From Polyodon spathula (Eukaryota; Chordata; Actinopteri; Acipenseriformes; Polyodontidae): a stretch of DNA of 64,000 bases. Of this stretch, positions 62,301 through 64,000 are shown one piece after another (the first letter of the stretch is position 1; the number at the start of each line of letters is the position of its first letter). The stretch is from contig NC_054555.1 of the NCBI RefSeq assembly GCF_017654505.1, positions 1,472,835 through 1,536,834 of the forward strand, read 5' to 3'. A model generated the notes under the pieces. That model worked only from the letters and a program-made list of their open reading frames with translations. It was not told the DNA's origin and did not search any database. Both the position numbers and the translations under genes were made by a program.

Positions 62301-63771
62301 AATATCTGTGCCAAGTAAAGTGCTTTACTACTTCATTCCCTTTTCTGCAGCCTACTAGTTTCAACCACAGAGCTGCTCCGCCCCAACATCTTGCTTCTCG
62401 TAGACCTAGTGAACTCCAGCTGCACCATTAACATGAACATATCTTTAGATCTGTGCAGTGATATTTATGGAAGTAGAATTTACATTATCAGAATAGGAAG
62501 TAAGCAGAACTTACTTAGGGTCACGTATACAATGAAGGAGACTTGAAACCACACAAACCACCACACATTTCACCATACTCTTAACAGAAATCATTATTTG
62601 CCTTGAGTGGACAGAGCAAAGCAAAACTAGAGTAACTATACTCTTTTAAACTGATTAGACTGAAATACAATAAGGGATTTAATGAAAACTTAAAATACCA
62701 GCACCTATTAATAAAAGGGTTACTACTGTGCAGGTATAGAGGCAAGTGAGCAGAACAAGAGTGTCCATCAATGTCCCACCAATGTTTCCCTCTCTATCCC
62801 CAGTGCCTGGAGGATGTTGTAGAGAAGCCAGGCTCAGCCCCCGTCTTACAGAGAGGACAGCGTGTGGAGTGTCCAATCTGCATGCAGAGCTTCCCAAAGA
62901 ACCGCATTGAGATGCACGCAGCCTACTGTGATGGAACCAGGGAATCTGAGGAGGTGGAGGAGGAGACTGCCTCACAGGGTAAGACAGCCAGCCTGCAGGG
63001 GAACAGTATCTCAGATGAGGGAGGCATACCTAACGTCCATATCTTCATCAGGTTTCAGGAGTTCCTATCTCTTTAGTTGTCTAGGAACATTCCTTCATTC
63101 TTGAGGGTATATGAATCTCGATCATAGTGATCTTTTTAGCAGGGTTGGATTGATGAAGGCTGTACTGTAGGAACTGCTTGCCGATATTTTATAAAACTTT
63201 GGAAATGTTCTAGATAATGCCACTGCTGAGACAAGCTTACACTAGTGATCTATATCATTGCAGAGGGTCACTTTCATGAAGTAATTTTCACCAGGTTAGA
63301 TAAGATAAGCAAAGGGAGGCTGTTATATTTACTGAATAGGTTTTCTTCTTGCCAGCTAAGCCTAGAATATTCAGATTTACTTTCCAGAATCTAATGAATT
63401 TTGAATTTACTCCAAATAATGATACTGTACACACACAAGCGGATGCTGGTTTAATGATGGCATTGTAACTATGGGATGTGTGTTTGATTTCAGTGATGAG
63501 CCTGAGACGAAGCATCAGGAAAGCAGGCTCCTCGGATGCTGCTGAACCCAGTACGTCCTGCTCTGACAGGTAAGTAGGTACGGCAGCTTTGCAATGACCC
63601 ACTACATCCAAGGACATGGGGTTTTGTTTCTGGCAACACATGCGCTGTTCAATTCTGTTTAGATCAGCTCAGAAGGAGAAGTGCTACATCTGCCAAGACT
63701 GGATTTCAATAAAGGAGTACCAGAGCCACGTCGACAACTGCATTAGCAGGGGCAGAAACTGGAAAAGCAAG
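57063..63771 (+). CDS. UIMC1: UIMC1/RAP80, BRCA1-A complex ubiquitin reader (5' part, exons 1-11)
   Basis: Recruits the BRCA1-A complex to K63-linked ubiquitin and SUMO chains at DNA breaks. Exons: 57063-57185, 57466-57541, 58197-58309, 58475-58954, 59413-60384, 60545-60600, 61418-61521, 62230-62291, 62804-62978, 63494-63569, 63663-63771; all phases agree over 782 codons, and the gene runs off the window. Order: MPRKRR start; SUMO-interacting [10 protein letters not shown] (32-41); two ubiquitin-interacting motifs (Ala77/Ser81 and Ala98/Ser102); Abraxas-interacting region [10 protein letters not shown] and [17 protein letters not shown] (about 464-500); CCHC fingers C685/C688/H700/C704 and C753/C756/H768/C772. 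Exons 4 and 5 are tandem duplicates. The exon 5 donor ('gca|gttagt') is weak and was chosen because phase 0 fits exon 6. Exon 6 is the least certain. Confidence 0.94.
57320..57385. mobile_element. Partial fold-back repeat, family 1, UIMC1 intron 1
   Basis: 'atggatggagataagacc', 'gtccattcctggctttacaa' and 'ggagtttaagacg' match one arm of the family 1 element. The other arm is missing. Confidence 0.4.
58475..58954 (+). other. UIMC1: UIMC1 exon 4, duplicated exon copy A
   Basis: 480 nt, phase 0 to 0, residues 105-264. It aligns with the first half of exon 5: '[10 protein letters not shown]' against '[10 protein letters not shown]', '[13 protein letters not shown]' against '[13 protein letters not shown]', and '[14 protein letters not shown]' against '[14 protein letters not shown]'. 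The preceding acceptors also match ('tttaaactattgcag' against 'tttaaacattatag'). It ends at a good donor, 'gagaag|gtcagt'. Confidence 0.92.
59301..59373. repeat. (CTAT)n microsatellite in UIMC1 intron 4
   Basis: About 18 tetranucleotide repeats with one CTGT variant, in the short intron between the two duplicated exons. Confidence 0.95.
59413..60384 (+). other. UIMC1: UIMC1 exon 5, duplicated exon copy B plus Abraxas-interacting region
   Basis: 972 nt, phase 0 to 0, residues 265-588. The first part (to about residue 440) is homologous to exon 4. The second part carries the AIR, closely matching the human 'WGIPFCP' and '[17 protein letters not shown]' segment, then a charged Glu/Gln-rich stretch. 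As the longer exon, with the conserved AIR, it is probably the ancestral copy. Confidence 0.93.
61616..61997 (-). mobile_element. tRNA-derived SINE, minus strand, in UIMC1 intron 7
   Basis: The minus strand begins 'ggggctcccgagtggcacat' and 'ccggtaaaggtgctcc' (A-box region), has 'gatgtcgcaggttagagacc' (decayed B box), and ends at 'ctctaaattgggagaaaa' with a long A run (T run at 61647-61671 on the plus strand). Same family as 53855-54258. Confidence 0.7.
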
Positions 63772-64000
63772 GTTAAGTGTATCCACCGCTTATGCCAGAC
63801 AGGGGACACAAGCTCGTGCGGTCATTGCATGGAGAAGTACTCAAATTCTACTGTAACTTTCACCTCATGCTCTTTCTAAAATAGCGCTCTTTTGAGAAGA
63901 GAGATTTCTAGTAAGGTTAGATGAGAGTGCAAGCTTTTTATTAGACCAATAAAAATAACAAAAACACATATTTAGAGCCTTATGAATGGGAAGTATTGGT
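63772..64000 (+). other. UIMC1: UIMC1 intron 11 (start), gene continues beyond window
   Basis: After the donor 'gcaag|gttaag' no further conserved coding sequence is seen. By comparison with human, a further C-terminal region should lie downstream. Confidence 0.6.

Overview
This window is nuclear DNA from a vertebrate, almost certainly a ray-finned fish. It holds three intron-rich protein genes in a background of microsatellites, tRNA-derived SINE relics, fold-back elements and a Tc1-like remnant. The genes read clearly as fibroblast growth factor receptor 4 (FGFR4, plus strand, about 20.6-33.6 kb), zinc finger protein 346 (ZNF346/JAZ, minus strand, 51.5-56.2 kb) and the 5' part of UIMC1/RAP80 (plus strand, 57.06 kb to the window end). 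The same three are neighbours on human 5q35. The repeat repertoire (SINE heads ending in a 'gagtggcgcat'-like box, LINE tails, Tc1-like ends) fits an early-branching ray-finned fish such as a sturgeon or paddlefish, but the species cannot be fixed from sequence alone.

Layout. 1-20.6 kb: no gene recognised; a 1.9 kb minisatellite of 52-bp units (4.08-5.98 kb), a 353-bp near-identical tandem duplication (15.59-16.28 kb), a degenerate pentamer array (16.88-17.22 kb), many simple repeats, and one isolated exon-like segment (9710-9826). 20.6-33.6 kb: FGFR4, with one non-coding and 18 coding exons. 33.6-51.4 kb: intergenic, with two minisatellites (35.3 and 45.5 kb) built from the same SINE head in opposite orientation. 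51.5-56.2 kb: ZNF346, seven coding exons, four paired C2H2 fingers. 56.19-57.06 kb: shared divergent promoter region. 57.06-64 kb: UIMC1 exons 1-11, truncated by the window edge.

Main biological points. FGFR4 here encodes four immunoglobulin domains instead of three: a second copy of the D3 exon pair sits between the signal-peptide exon and D1, in phase, with both cysteines and all four N-glycosylation sequons of D3 but without the ligand-contacting linker motif. UIMC1 also carries an internal tandem exon duplication (exons 4 and 5), again frame-neutral. The FGFR4 terminal exon reads one base out of frame next to a 25-base C tract, which is either an assembly error or a lesion removing the PLC-gamma docking tail. 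Relative to human, ZNF346 and UIMC1 keep their head-to-head arrangement while FGFR4 is inverted.

Functionally the three genes are not a pathway: FGFR4 is a cell-surface receptor tyrosine kinase, ZNF346 a nuclear double-stranded-RNA-binding protein, and UIMC1 the ubiquitin-reading arm of the BRCA1-A DNA repair complex. Their adjacency is conserved synteny.
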